A stretch of DNA of 54,763 bases, taken from contig JAVVEP010000020.1 of NCBI GenBank assembly GCA_032250735.1, forward strand, positions 1 through 54,763, given 5' to 3'. Shown piece by piece: positions 6,306 to 14,875 of this stretch. This DNA comes from Gammaproteobacteria bacterium (GTDB lineage: Bacteria > Pseudomonadota > Gammaproteobacteria > SZUA-152). A program made the translations under genes and the position numbers. Positions within the stretch are counted from its first letter, which is position 1. Every line of letters begins with the position of its first letter. A model generated the notes under the pieces. It searched no databases. It saw only the letters and a program-made list of their open reading frames with translations, and was not told the origin of the DNA.

Positions 6306-7589
6306 ATGAAAAAGATCACACACCGACTAGCACTGCCCCTGCTGATTGTCCTGCAGGTATTGATAATGATCCCCGAGGCCAGCGCCATGCCGGCCTTTGC
6401 CCGGCAATACGGCCTGTCCTGTAGCGCGTGTCACTCCGCCTTTCCGCGCCTGAACGCCTTTGGTGAAAGTTTTGCCGCCTCCAATTTTCGCCTGCCCAAC
6501 TGGAAGAACAACACGGTGCCTACCGGTGACGATATGCTGGCGCTACCCATGACCCCGCCGCTGGCGTTTCGCGCCCAGGGCTATGCCCAGGCCCGCGAGG
6601 CCGAGGCGATTGATCTTACTACCGGTGACAGCACCGAGGCCGACAGCGATTTCCAGTCGCCCTATCTGATCAAGCTGCTGTCGAGCGCGCCGCTGTCGGA
6701 TCACATCAGTTATTATTTCTACGCCATCTTCGCCGAGAAGGGTGGCAACGGCGAAACCATTGTCGAGGACGCCTGGTTCTCGCACGACGCCCTGTTCGGC
6801 ACCAATGTGGGGATGATGCTGGGCCAGTTTCAGGTCTCGGATCTGATGTTTCCCCGCGAGACCCGCCTCAACTTCCAGGACTTCATGGCCTATCGCCTGG
6901 CCGGCATCACCTATGAACGCGGCGTGGTGTTCGACACCGCGGTGGGTAGCGTCGATATGGCGCTCGGCCTGGTCAACGGCAACGGCATCAACGACAACGT
7001 CACCATCAACAGTCCCGGTTATCGCCGCCCGGATCACCTGTTTGATAACGACAACGACAAGTCTGTGTTTGGCCGCATCGGCACCGAGCTGGGCCCCGTC
7101 GGCGTGGGGCTGTTCGGTTATCGCGGTCAGCAGAAAAATGCCATCGGGGTCGCCGGCACCGGGTCCGGCACGCGGGACACCGACAAGGACATCCTCGGTC
7201 TCGACATCAGTGGCACGCTGGGCATGAACAGCCACTGGTTCTCGCAGTTGCTGTGGAATGAATGGGACGGCTTTATCGACGCCAACAGGAAGTACAAATG
7301 GTTCGGCGCCTTTATCGGTGTCGACTATATCCAGAGCCCGCGCTGGGCCCATTCACTGCTGTATAACTATGCCGACGCCGACGACCTGGAAAATACCGAT
7401 ACCGTTTACGAGGGTATCGCCATGCAGACCCTGACCTATACCGCCTCCTATTATTTCATGCGCAACATCAAGGGCGTGATCGAGTTCAACGTGGATCTGC
7501 TGGATGAAGACCCCCAGACCGGCAGCTATTACACCGGGCATCTCAGCAGTGAACACTATCTGCTGTTGGGCTTCGATACGGCGTTCTGA
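6306..7589 (+). CDS. Outer-membrane monoheme cytochrome-porin fusion (Cyc2-like layout)
   Basis: A 427-residue exported protein. A signal peptide (1-28, ending ASA) is followed at once by MPAFARQYGLSCSACHSAFP, which has one CxxCH heme site, then RLNAFGESF. The remaining 370 residues look like an outer-membrane beta-barrel: alternating hydrophobic and aromatic strands, Gly/Asn/Asp-rich turns and a terminal Phe. A short N-terminal heme segment fused to a porin is the layout of Cyc2-type proteins, which move electrons across the outer membrane. Sequence alone cannot show whether this protein is redox-active or what its partner is. It starts divergently from the hydrogenase and runs toward the hyp operon, with a strong hairpin between. 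The start chosen is the ATG behind AGGAGA; the upstream ATG at 6240 gives a non-signal extension. Confidence 0.8.
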   Translation: MKKITHRLALPLLIVLQVLIMIPEASAMPAFARQYGLSCSACHSAFPRLNAFGESFAASNFRLPNWKNNTVPTGDDMLALPMTPPLAFRAQGYAQAREAEAIDLTTGDSTEADSDFQSPYLIKLLSSAPLSDHISYYFYAIFAEKGGNGETIVEDAWFSHDALFGTNVGMMLGQFQVSDLMFPRETRLNFQDFMAYRLAGITYERGVVFDTAVGSVDMALGLVNGNGINDNVTINSPGYRRPDHLFDNDNDKSVFGRIGTELGPVGVGLFGYRGQQKNAIGVAGTGSGTRDTDKDILGLDISGTLGMNSHWFSQLLWNEWDGFIDANRKYKWFGAFIGVDYIQSPRWAHSLLYNYADADDLENTDTVYEGIAMQTLTYTASYYFMRNIKGVIEFNVDLLDEDPQTGSYYTGHLSSEHYLLLGFDTAF

Positions 7590-7637
7590 GATTGCGACGC
7601 TAGGAGGTTGTCACCGCTCAGGTACACAGCTTACTGA

Positions 7638-7675
7638 CGCGACACAGGGGAAGGGTATCCTTTCCCTGTGTCGCG
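7638..7675 (+). terminator. Strong hairpin between the cytochrome-porin gene and hypC
   Basis: Two 17-base arms (7638-7654 and 7659-7675) pair with one G-U wobble around the loop GTAT. The stem core is CGCGACACAGGG. There is no T-tract after it, so it may act as a Rho-dependent stop or as an RNA processing or stability element rather than a classical terminator. It separates the porin transcript from the hyp operon, 48 bp downstream of the porin stop. Confidence 0.6.
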
Positions 7676-7729
7676 GTAATATACTCATCGCTACTGGTAC
7701 TCCATCAGGCAATCAACGAGCAATCCCGA

Positions 7730-7972
7730 ATGTGTCTTGGTATACCCATGCAGATCATGGCCATTGATGGCCTCACCGCCCACTGTAGTGCCAGGGGGGT
7801 GGAGCGCGAGGTGAATCTGTTTCTGGTGCAGGATGCGGCATTGGCGCGGGGGGATTTTGTGCTGGTGCATGTGGGTTACGCCATCCAGAAGGTGGCCGCC
7901 GATCATGCCCGCTCGGCCTGGGAGCTCTATGACGAAATGCTCGGCAGCGCAGCGTCACCGCCGCATGCATGA
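7730..7972 (+). CDS. hypC: Hydrogenase maturation chaperone HypC
   Basis: An 80-residue protein beginning MCLGIPMQIMAI, the HypC/HybG signature in which Cys2 (after Met removal) binds the Fe(CN)2CO precursor. His47 in VLVHVGYAIQ matches the second conserved ligand. It works with HypD as scaffold for the iron unit and delivers it to the large-subunit precursor. It is the first gene of the hyp operon, and its last bases overlap the hypA start by 8 bp. The usual GGVxR segment reads RGVER here. Confidence 0.93.
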   Translation: MCLGIPMQIMAIDGLTAHCSARGVEREVNLFLVQDAALARGDFVLVHVGYAIQKVAADHARSAWELYDEMLGSAASPPHA

Positions 7973-8315
7973 GCTGTCCGTCTGCCAGGGCTTGTTGAGG
8001 CAGGTCAAACAGATCGCCCTGGAGCACCGTGCCACGGCGGTGGAGAAGATCTACTTGCAGATTGGCCCGCTGGCCGGCGTGGAACCCGCACTCTTGCAGG
8101 CCGCTTTTCCCATCGCCAGCGCCGACAGCCTGGCGGCGCAGGCGCAGATGGTGATCCGGGCCATGCCGATCCGCGTGCATTGTCGACGCTGCCATGCGGA
8201 CACCGAGGCCTCGCTCAACAATCTCACCTGCGCTGACTGCGGTGACTGGGAAACCGAGCTGCTCAGCGGTGACGAATTATTGATCGAACGCATCGAGATG
8301 CAGACGCCGCAATAG
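7965..8315 (+). CDS. hypA: Hydrogenase nickel-insertion protein HypA
   Basis: A 116-residue metallochaperone. The N-terminal MHE supplies the nickel-binding amine and His2. A zinc site is formed by C73/C76 and C89/C92 (CRRC, CADC). It passes nickel to the hydrogenase large subunit together with HypB. I place the start at the ATG at 7965, because only that start gives the obligatory MHELSV N-terminus; longer upstream starts lie inside hypC. The 8-bp overlap with hypC suggests translational coupling. Confidence 0.95.
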   Translation: MHELSVCQGLLRQVKQIALEHRATAVEKIYLQIGPLAGVEPALLQAAFPIASADSLAAQAQMVIRAMPIRVHCRRCHADTEASLNNLTCADCGDWETELLSGDELLIERIEMQTPQ

Positions 8316-8364
8316 ATCATGCCGGGACTGTGAACTTCAAGACAGTGACCTTCAGGAGCAAAAA

Positions 8365-9213
8365 ATGTGTGACAGCTGTGGATGTAACGTGACGGCCGGA
8401 AACCGGCACCTGATCGAGGACAACGGCCCGCTTGCCACGGTCGACGCCGGCACCACGGCGGTCACTATCCTGCAGGACCTGTTGTCGGAGAATAATCTCC
8501 AGGCCCGGCACAATCGCCAGCACTTCGCCAAACATCAGGTGCTGGCCATCAATCTGATGTCTTCCCCCGGCGCGGGCAAGACCGCCCTGCTGGAGGCCAC
8601 CATCGATGCGCTGAAAGATCGCTATGCGATAGCCGTCATCGAGGGTGATCTGGAAACGGAAAACGATGCCCGGCGCATCCGCGCCAAAGGGGTGCCCGCC
8701 GTGCAGATAACCACCGGCAGCGCCTGCCACCTCGATGCCCATATGGTGCATGACGCCCTGCATCAGCTCGACCTGGCGGCGCTGGATCTGCTGTTTATCG
8801 AGAACGTCGGCAATCTGGTGTGCCCCGCCAGCTTCGATCTTGGTCATCACCGTAACGTGGTGCTGCTCTCGATTCCCGAAGGCGACGACAAACCGGCCAA
8901 ATATCCGGTGATGTTCCGGGCCGCGGATCTGATGGTGCTCAGCAAAAGCGAACTACTCCCGGTTATGGATGATTTCAGTCCCACGCAGGCCGAACACTAT
9001 CTGCGTCAACTGGCCAACCCGGCCCCGGTTATTTCCCTGTCGGCAAAAACCGGACGGGGTATGCAGGACTGGCTGCACTGGTTGACGCAGGAGATCGAGG
9101 CGCACCGGGCCCGGCTGCACAATGGCGACAACACCCGCCCCGTCATCGCGGCCGATGGCATCCGCTTTCATGCGGCGCAGCGGCCTTCCGCCGTTCGCCT
9201 CGGACCGCTGTAG
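8365..9213 (+). CDS. hypB: Hydrogenase nickel-insertion GTPase HypB
   Basis: A 282-residue SIMIBI-class GTPase that drives nickel delivery with HypA. The N-terminal MCDSCGC gives the CxxCGC high-affinity nickel motif. There is no long histidine-rich stretch, so it probably does not store nickel. The P-loop SSPGAGKT is at about 66-73. The G-domain metal site includes the Cys-His pair in GSACHLDAHMVH, followed by FIENVGNLVCP and VLSKSELLP (guanine recognition). A GGAG ribosome-binding site lies close upstream. It follows hypA by 49 bp. Confidence 0.95.
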   Translation: MCDSCGCNVTAGNRHLIEDNGPLATVDAGTTAVTILQDLLSENNLQARHNRQHFAKHQVLAINLMSSPGAGKTALLEATIDALKDRYAIAVIEGDLETENDARRIRAKGVPAVQITTGSACHLDAHMVHDALHQLDLAALDLLFIENVGNLVCPASFDLGHHRNVVLLSIPEGDDKPAKYPVMFRAADLMVLSKSELLPVMDDFSPTQAEHYLRQLANPAPVISLSAKTGRGMQDWLHWLTQEIEAHRARLHNGDNTRPVIAADGIRFHAAQRPSAVRLGPL

Positions 9214-9218
9214 CGGGC

Positions 9219-10382
9219 ATGCCCTTGACGCCGCCAGCCTCCTCACCTCCCTCAGCACGACGGTCCGCACAGGACTGGCTACAGCGGATTCGTGAGCTGG
9301 AACTGCCCGACAGGGTACGCATCCTCAATGTCTGCGGCGGACACGAACGCACCATCACCCAGGCCGGGCTGCGCAGCGCCCTACCCCCTAACATCGAGTT
9401 GATCCCCGGCCCCGGCTGCCCGGTGTGCATCTGCCCGGAAGAGGATATTTTTGATGCGATTCAGCTGGCGCTGAACGAGGACATTATCCTGCTGGTGTTT
9501 GGTGACATGCTGCGCGTGCCGGTGAATGTGCCGCGCCAGGAGATCCGTTCGCTGGAACAGGCCCGCGCCGCCGGCGCCGATATCCGCCCCATTGCCTCAC
9601 CCATGGAGGCAGTCAGTATCGCCACTGCGCAGGCCGACAAGGCCGTGGTGTTTTTTGCCGCCGGGTTTGAAACCACCATGGCGCCGGTGGCCGCGATGCT
9701 GGCCGCCGGCGCACCGCCTAACCTGAAGCTGCTGCTATCCGGCCGCCTCACCTGGCCGGCGGTGTCGATGTTGATGCAATCGGGCGAGGCCCGCTTTGAT
9801 GCCCTGGTGGCGCCGGGGCATGTGGCCACCATCATGGGCTCGCGGGAGTGGCAGTTCGTGGTCGACGACCATGCCCTGCCCACCGCGGTGGCGGGCTTTA
9901 CCGCGGAAAGCCTGCTGGCCGCCTTCTACTCCATCCTGCGCCAGCACCTGCACGGTAATGCCTTTCTGGATAACTGTTATGCCGAGGTGGTGAAGCCGGA
10001 GGGCAATCGCGTGGCGCAGCAGACCCTGGCGCAGGTGATGGAGCTGGGTGATGCGCAGTGGCGCGGCATCGGCGTGATTGCCGATTCCGGTTTCCGGCTG
10101 TCGGCCCGCTATGCGGCCCTTGATGCCCGCCCGGCCCTTTTGACGCAGGCGCAGCCCGCGCGGACGCGGGCTGGCGAGATGCCGCCGGGCTGCGACTGCA
10201 CCCGGGTCGTCCTCGGCAATCTGTATCCCGACCAGTGCCGTTTATATGGCAGCGCCTGCACGCCACGCTCCCCTGTCGGCCCCTGCATGGTGTCCGACGA
10301 GGGCGCCTGTCGCATCTGGTGGAGTAGCGGCCGACCGAGTGCGATACCGGCCAACCGTCGCGCGGCGACGACCACTCCATGA
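9219..10382 (+). CDS. hypD: Hydrogenase iron-ligand assembly protein HypD
   Basis: A 387-residue iron-sulfur protein and scaffold, with HypC, for Fe(CN)2CO assembly. The conserved segments are NVCGGHE (about 38-43), GPGCPVCICP (about 64-73), GFETTMAP, PGHVATIMG, and a C-terminal cysteine set (GCDCTRV, DQCRLYGSACTP, GPCMVSDEGAC) that holds the 4Fe-4S cluster. Its stop overlaps the hypF start by 4 bp and it begins 5 bp after hypB. The last 20 residues or so are rich in Ala, Arg and Thr and are probably a disordered tail. Confidence 0.95.
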   Translation: MPLTPPASSPPSARRSAQDWLQRIRELELPDRVRILNVCGGHERTITQAGLRSALPPNIELIPGPGCPVCICPEEDIFDAIQLALNEDIILLVFGDMLRVPVNVPRQEIRSLEQARAAGADIRPIASPMEAVSIATAQADKAVVFFAAGFETTMAPVAAMLAAGAPPNLKLLLSGRLTWPAVSMLMQSGEARFDALVAPGHVATIMGSREWQFVVDDHALPTAVAGFTAESLLAAFYSILRQHLHGNAFLDNCYAEVVKPEGNRVAQQTLAQVMELGDAQWRGIGVIADSGFRLSARYAALDARPALLTQAQPARTRAGEMPPGCDCTRVVLGNLYPDQCRLYGSACTPRSPVGPCMVSDEGACRIWWSSGRPSAIPANRRAATTTP

Positions 10383-12751
10383 CGGCCCGCGCGGTCACCG
10401 AGGCCAACGCCACAACAGCGCAGCACGCGGCCACGGCCCGGCGCGCCCTGCGCCTGAGCTTTACCGGCCAGGTGCAGGGGGTCGGCTTTCGTCCCTTTGT
10501 GTACCGCCTGGCCATCGCCCATTCTATTGTCGGCTGGGTGGAGAATCGCGTCGACCATGTGCTCATCTATGCCCAGGGGTGCGAGCGCGATCTACAACAG
10601 TTTCGGCAGGCGATCCTGAGCCAGGCCGTCGCCCCCATCTATCCGCAACTGCTGGCGGCAGAGGAGATCGGGGCTGTGGAATGCACCCGGTTTTCTATTA
10701 ACCATAATTCTATACCCCAGCACGCTATCCAGCCCTCCACCGCGGCCGCCCCCGCCATTCATCTGCCCGCCGACCTGGCCCTGTGTGAGGCCTGCCGCCA
10801 TGAACTCAATGACCCGCAGGACCGGCGCTATCGCTATCCGTTTATCAATTGCAGCCAGTGCGGGCCGCGTTACAGCCTGATTCGGGCGCTGCCCTATGCG
10901 CGGGACAACACCACCATGGCGGCGTTTGCGCTGTGTGCCGCGTGTCAGGCGGAATACGATGATCCCGCCAATCGGCGCTTTCATGCGGAACCGATCGCCT
11001 GCCCGACCTGCGGACCACAGCTGAGTTACCAGCAGGGCGCGGAGGAGATCACGCATCCCGGCCAGGCCCTGCTCGCCGCTGTCGCAGCCCTGGGTCAGGG
11101 CCGGATCGTCGCCGTAAAAGGCATCGGCGGTTATCACCTGCTATGTGATGCCCGCAGTGATCAGGCCGTGGCGAGGCTGCGCGCGCGCAAGCACCGGCCG
11201 CACAAACCGTTTGCGGTGATGCTGGCAGCAGACCAGCTTCCGGGACAGGTGCAGGTGTCTTCCGCCCAGCGACAATATCTGGCCGCTGCGGCGCACCCCA
11301 TCCTCCTGCTCGAGCAGCGTACCGACAGTACGCTGTCGCCACTGATCGCCCCGGGCCTAACGGAAATTGGGGTGTTGCTGCCCTATAGTCCACTGCACAG
11401 CCTGCTCAGCCAGCAGTTTGGCGGGCCGCTGGTCGCCACCTCGGCCAATATCAGCGGCGAACCGGTGCTGACCCGGCGGGCGGACGTCAGTCGACGTCTG
11501 ACAGAGGTGGCCGATGCCTTCCTGCATCACGACCGGCATATCCAGCGTCCGGTGGATGACCCCGTGTATCGGATCATCCGCCACCGGGCCCGGCCGTTAC
11601 GACTGGGACGGGGCAATGCGCCGCTGGAGCTGCGCCTGCCGTTTCGACTCGACAGGCCACTACTTGCCGTTGGAGGTCAGCTGAAAAACACCCTCGCCCT
11701 GGCCTGGGATGAGCGCATCGTCATCTCGCCCCACATCGGCGAGCTGGATACCCTGCGCAGCCAACAGGTGTTTGCGCGAACGATCGACGACCTGCAGGAC
11801 CTGTATCAGGTGCAGGCGGAGCAGCTTGTGTGCGATGCCCATCCCGGCTACGCCAGCAGTCGCTGGGCGCGGGACTGCGGGCTGCCGGTGCACCCCGTGT
11901 ATCACCACCATGCCCATGCCGCCGTGCTGTGCGGGGAGTTTCCGCAACCGGGGCGCTGGCTGGTGTTTTGCTGGGATGGCGTGGGCCTGGGTGAGGATCA
12001 AAGCCTGTGGGGCGGCGAGGCCCTGCTCGGCCGTCCCGGCCACTGGCAGCGGGCGGCCAGCTTTCGGGGCTTTCATCTGCCCGGCGGCGACCGGGTCGGC
12101 CGCGAACCCTGGCGCAGTGCCGCGGCGCTGAGCTGGGAGGCGGGGGTCGACTGGCAGTCGGCGGGATTGGAGTCGGGATTGGAGTCAGAGTCGGCCCTGT
12201 TATATCAGGCGTGGAAAAACGGCCTCAATTGTCCGCCCAGCTCGTCGGTCGGACGGCTGTTCGATGCCGCCGCCGCGCTCACCGGCCTGCTCAGCCACAG
12301 CAGTTACGAGGCCCAGGGCCCGATGTGGCTGGAGGCGCTGGCCGGGCAGCACCGTCAGCCGGTCGAGGCCGTCGCACTGCCCCTGCAACCGGACGACCAG
12401 GGCCTGTGGCGCACGGACTGGTCTCCCCTGCTGGCGATGCTCACCGATGACCGCCGCGACCGCGCCGCGCGTGCCGCCTGTTTTCATGAGTCCCTCGCCC
12501 AGGCCCTGCTACAGCAGGCACAGCAGCTGCGCGACAGCGAGGCCGCAGCGCAGCGCGAGGCCTTTGTGGTGGGCCTGAGCGGCGGCGTGTTTCAGAACCG
12601 CCGGCTGACGGAACGGGCCATGGACCTGCTGGAGGCCGATGGCTTTCGCTGTTATCTGCCGCAGCGGGTGCCCGTCAACGATGCCGGTCTGTGTTACGGT
12701 CAGGTGATGGAATATCACTCAGCCACGCATTCGGCCTGGCACTCGGATTAA
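10379..12751 (+). CDS. hypF: Carbamoyltransferase HypF
   Basis: A 790-residue enzyme that turns carbamoyl phosphate into the carbamoyl group placed on HypE, the source of the cyanide ligands. The domains, in order, are acylphosphatase (about 20-105, GQVQGVGFRPFVYRLA), two zinc-finger-like blocks (about 130-220: CEAC, CSQCGP, CAAC, CPTCGP), a YrdC-like nucleotide-binding domain (about 225-400), and a Kae1/carbamoyltransferase-like domain (about 420-780) with HHHAHAAVLCGE and GLSGGVFQN. Length and order are those of standard HypF. It overlaps hypD by 4 bp. Confidence 0.95.
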   Translation: MTARAVTEANATTAQHAATARRALRLSFTGQVQGVGFRPFVYRLAIAHSIVGWVENRVDHVLIYAQGCERDLQQFRQAILSQAVAPIYPQLLAAEEIGAVECTRFSINHNSIPQHAIQPSTAAAPAIHLPADLALCEACRHELNDPQDRRYRYPFINCSQCGPRYSLIRALPYARDNTTMAAFALCAACQAEYDDPANRRFHAEPIACPTCGPQLSYQQGAEEITHPGQALLAAVAALGQGRIVAVKGIGGYHLLCDARSDQAVARLRARKHRPHKPFAVMLAADQLPGQVQVSSAQRQYLAAAAHPILLLEQRTDSTLSPLIAPGLTEIGVLLPYSPLHSLLSQQFGGPLVATSANISGEPVLTRRADVSRRLTEVADAFLHHDRHIQRPVDDPVYRIIRHRARPLRLGRGNAPLELRLPFRLDRPLLAVGGQLKNTLALAWDERIVISPHIGELDTLRSQQVFARTIDDLQDLYQVQAEQLVCDAHPGYASSRWARDCGLPVHPVYHHHAHAAVLCGEFPQPGRWLVFCWDGVGLGEDQSLWGGEALLGRPGHWQRAASFRGFHLPGGDRVGREPWRSAAALSWEAGVDWQSAGLESGLESESALLYQAWKNGLNCPPSSSVGRLFDAAAALTGLLSHSSYEAQGPMWLEALAGQHRQPVEAVALPLQPDDQGLWRTDWSPLLAMLTDDRRDRAARAACFHESLAQALLQQAQQLRDSEAAAQREAFVVGLSGGVFQNRRLTERAMDLLEADGFRCYLPQRVPVNDAGLCYGQVMEYHSATHSAWHSD

Positions 12752-12758
12752 CGCAGCG

Positions 12759-13793
12759 ATGACGACCATCACGCTCGCCCACGGCAATGGCGGCCGCCTC
12801 ATGCGCCAGCTCATCGAGGAGGTGTTTGCAGCGCAGCTGGGTGGGCCGGCCGGGAGCGATGCTCTGCCGAATCACCTATTTACTCCCCTGAATACCCAGG
12901 TGGATGCCGCCAGCCTACCGGCCCTGCACGGCGCGCTGATGATGACCGTCGACAGCTTTACGGTCAGTCCGCTGGAATTTCCCGGCGGCAGCATCGGTTC
13001 CCTGGCGATCCACGGCACCGTCAACGACCTGGCGGTCAGCGGTGCGGTACCGCGGTTTCTGAGCCTGTCGGCGATCATCGAGGAGGGACTGGAACTAGAC
13101 ACCCTGCAACGCATCATCCGCGACCTGGCCGCCGCCGCCCGCGAGGCCCAGGTGCAGATCGTCTGCGGTGACACCAAGGTGGTACCGCGCGGGGAAGGCA
13201 GCGGGGTCTACCTCACCACCACGGGAATCGGTGAGCGCCGCCCGGACCTGCAACTGGGGCTGGCCTTGATCCGCGAGGGTGACCGCCTGCTGGTGAGCGG
13301 CCCGGTGGGGGACCACGGGGCGGCGATCCTGCTGGCGCGCGAGCAATTTGGCCTGCAGGGGGACCTCCCCTCCGATGCCCGCAATGTGCTGGCGCTGTGT
13401 CAGGCCCTGTATGACCTGCCCGGCCTGCGCTTCATGCGCGACCCGACCCGGGGCGGTCTGGCCACCGTCATGCACGAGATCCAGCAGGCCACCGGGCTGG
13501 GCATCCGCCTCCAGCAGGCGCAGATCCCCGTGCACGAGACGGTGCAGTCGGTGTGCGAGATCCTCGGCTACGACCCGCTGTTCATGGCCTGCGAAGGCCG
13601 GGTGGTGGCGGTGGTGGCCGCGGCGCAGGCCGAGGAGGCCCTGGCGCGCTGGCAGGCGCTGGACGACGGCCGCGAGGCCCGCAGCATCGGCCATATCACC
13701 GCCGCGCCGCCGCGGGTGGTACTGGTCACCGAGCTGGGGGGTGAGCGGGTACTGCAAGAGCTGGAAGACGATCCCCTGCCGCGCATCTGCTGA
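12759..13793 (+). CDS. hypE: Hydrogenase maturation protein HypE
   Basis: A 344-residue PurM/AIR-synthase-like ATPase that dehydrates the carbamoyl group received from HypF into a thiocyanate on its own C-terminal cysteine. The protein ends PRIC, the required terminal-Cys motif. The N-terminus has LAHGNGGRLM and the body has VCGDTKVVPRG, VSGPVGDHGAAIL and RDPTRGGLATVMHE. It follows hypF by 7 bp and closes the hyp operon. No hydrogenase endopeptidase gene follows, consistent with that activity being fused to the large subunit. Confidence 0.95.
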   Translation: MTTITLAHGNGGRLMRQLIEEVFAAQLGGPAGSDALPNHLFTPLNTQVDAASLPALHGALMMTVDSFTVSPLEFPGGSIGSLAIHGTVNDLAVSGAVPRFLSLSAIIEEGLELDTLQRIIRDLAAAAREAQVQIVCGDTKVVPRGEGSGVYLTTTGIGERRPDLQLGLALIREGDRLLVSGPVGDHGAAILLAREQFGLQGDLPSDARNVLALCQALYDLPGLRFMRDPTRGGLATVMHEIQQATGLGIRLQQAQIPVHETVQSVCEILGYDPLFMACEGRVVAVVAAAQAEEALARWQALDDGREARSIGHITAAPPRVVLVTELGGERVLQELEDDPLPRIC

Positions 13794-13910
13794 CGATGCA
13801 ATAAAGAAGGGATGAGGTCCGGCGCCGCAGCGCCCCTGCAACGGGTCCGGAGCGGGATGATTATGGTATCCTGCCTGCACCTTCGCCCAGACAGTGATCC
13901 CGCCATCCAG

Positions 13911-14873
13911 ATGCACACACAGCCAGAATTTCTCGGCCTGCGCCGACACCTCGAACAGACCATCATCGGCCAGCCGCAGCTGCTGGACCGGCTCATGATC
14001 AGCCTGCTGACCGGCGGCCATGTGCTGCTGGAGGGCCCTCCCGGGCTGGCCAAGACCACGGCGGTGAATACCCTGGCCAGCGGCGTGCATGCCAGTTTTC
14101 AGCGCATCCAGTTCACCCCCGACCTGATGCCGGGCGACCTGACCGGTACGGACATCTTTGACCCGGAAGCACACCGTTTTATGTTTGTGAATGGCCCCCT
14201 CTTTCACGAGATCGTGCTGGCCGACGAGATCAACCGCGCGCCGCCCAAGGTGCAATCCGCCCTGCTGGAGGCGATGGCGGAACATCAGGTGACAGTGGGC
14301 GGCGTCACCCGTCGCCTGCCCGACCTGTTTGTGGTGCTGGCCACACAAAACCCGTTAGAGCAGTCGGGCACCTATCCCCTGCCGGAGGCGCAGCTCGACC
14401 GTTTCCTGCTGCATGTGGTGCTGGACTATCCCAGCCCGGAGGATGAATTGCGCATCCTGCAACAGGACCGCAGCCGCAAGCGGACGGATGCCGAACCGGC
14501 CATCCATTCGCTACTGACACCGGAGACCGTGCTCGCGGCGCGGCGGGAAGTGGCCGACATCCATGTCGAGGAGCGCCTGGAGCGCTACATCGTCGCCCTG
14601 GTAACGGCAACCCGCGAACTGGAAAAGTGGAACCCGGAATGGGAAGGATACCTGCGGGCGGGGGCCTCGCCGCGGGCCTCCATCGCCCTGCTGCGCGCCT
14701 CCAGCGCGCTGGCCTATCTGCAGGGCCGTGACTATGTCACGCCCGAGGACATCCATGATGTTGCGCCGGATGTGTTACGCCACCGCCTGATGTTTAATTA
14801 TGCCGGCCGTGCCGCGGAGATCAGCGCGGACGACATCACCCGCCAACTACTTGCAGTGATCCCCGTCCCCTGA
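13911..14873 (+). CDS. MoxR-family AAA+ ATPase
   Basis: A 320-residue AAA+ chaperone-like ATPase, first gene of a MoxR/VWA operon. Walker A is EGPPGLAKTT (about 41-50) and Walker B/DE is VLADEINRAPPKVQSALLEA. Sensor 1 lies in VLATQNPLEQSGTYPLPEAQ, a MoxR hallmark. Such proteins act with VWA partners, probably to insert cofactors or remodel complexes. The start at 13911 gives the usual distance to the IIGQ motif; an ATG at 13857 behind GGAG and one at 13812 are possible alternatives. It lies 118 bp after hypE on the same strand. A link to hydrogenase maturation is conceivable but not shown. Confidence 0.9.
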   Translation: MHTQPEFLGLRRHLEQTIIGQPQLLDRLMISLLTGGHVLLEGPPGLAKTTAVNTLASGVHASFQRIQFTPDLMPGDLTGTDIFDPEAHRFMFVNGPLFHEIVLADEINRAPPKVQSALLEAMAEHQVTVGGVTRRLPDLFVVLATQNPLEQSGTYPLPEAQLDRFLLHVVLDYPSPEDELRILQQDRSRKRTDAEPAIHSLLTPETVLAARREVADIHVEERLERYIVALVTATRELEKWNPEWEGYLRAGASPRASIALLRASSALAYLQGRDYVTPEDIHDVAPDVLRHRLMFNYAGRAAEISADDITRQLLAVIPVP

Positions 14874-14875
14874 GC

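Noticed and set aside
6543..7352. A 269-codon minus-strand frame inside the cytochrome-porin gene
   Set aside because: The plus strand encodes a clear signal peptide and CxxCH; the reverse frame shows neither start signal nor motif.
13095..14348. A 417-codon minus-strand frame across hypE and moxR
   Set aside because: Both plus-strand genes are certain by motif, and the antisense product is a Gln/His/Ala-rich shadow.
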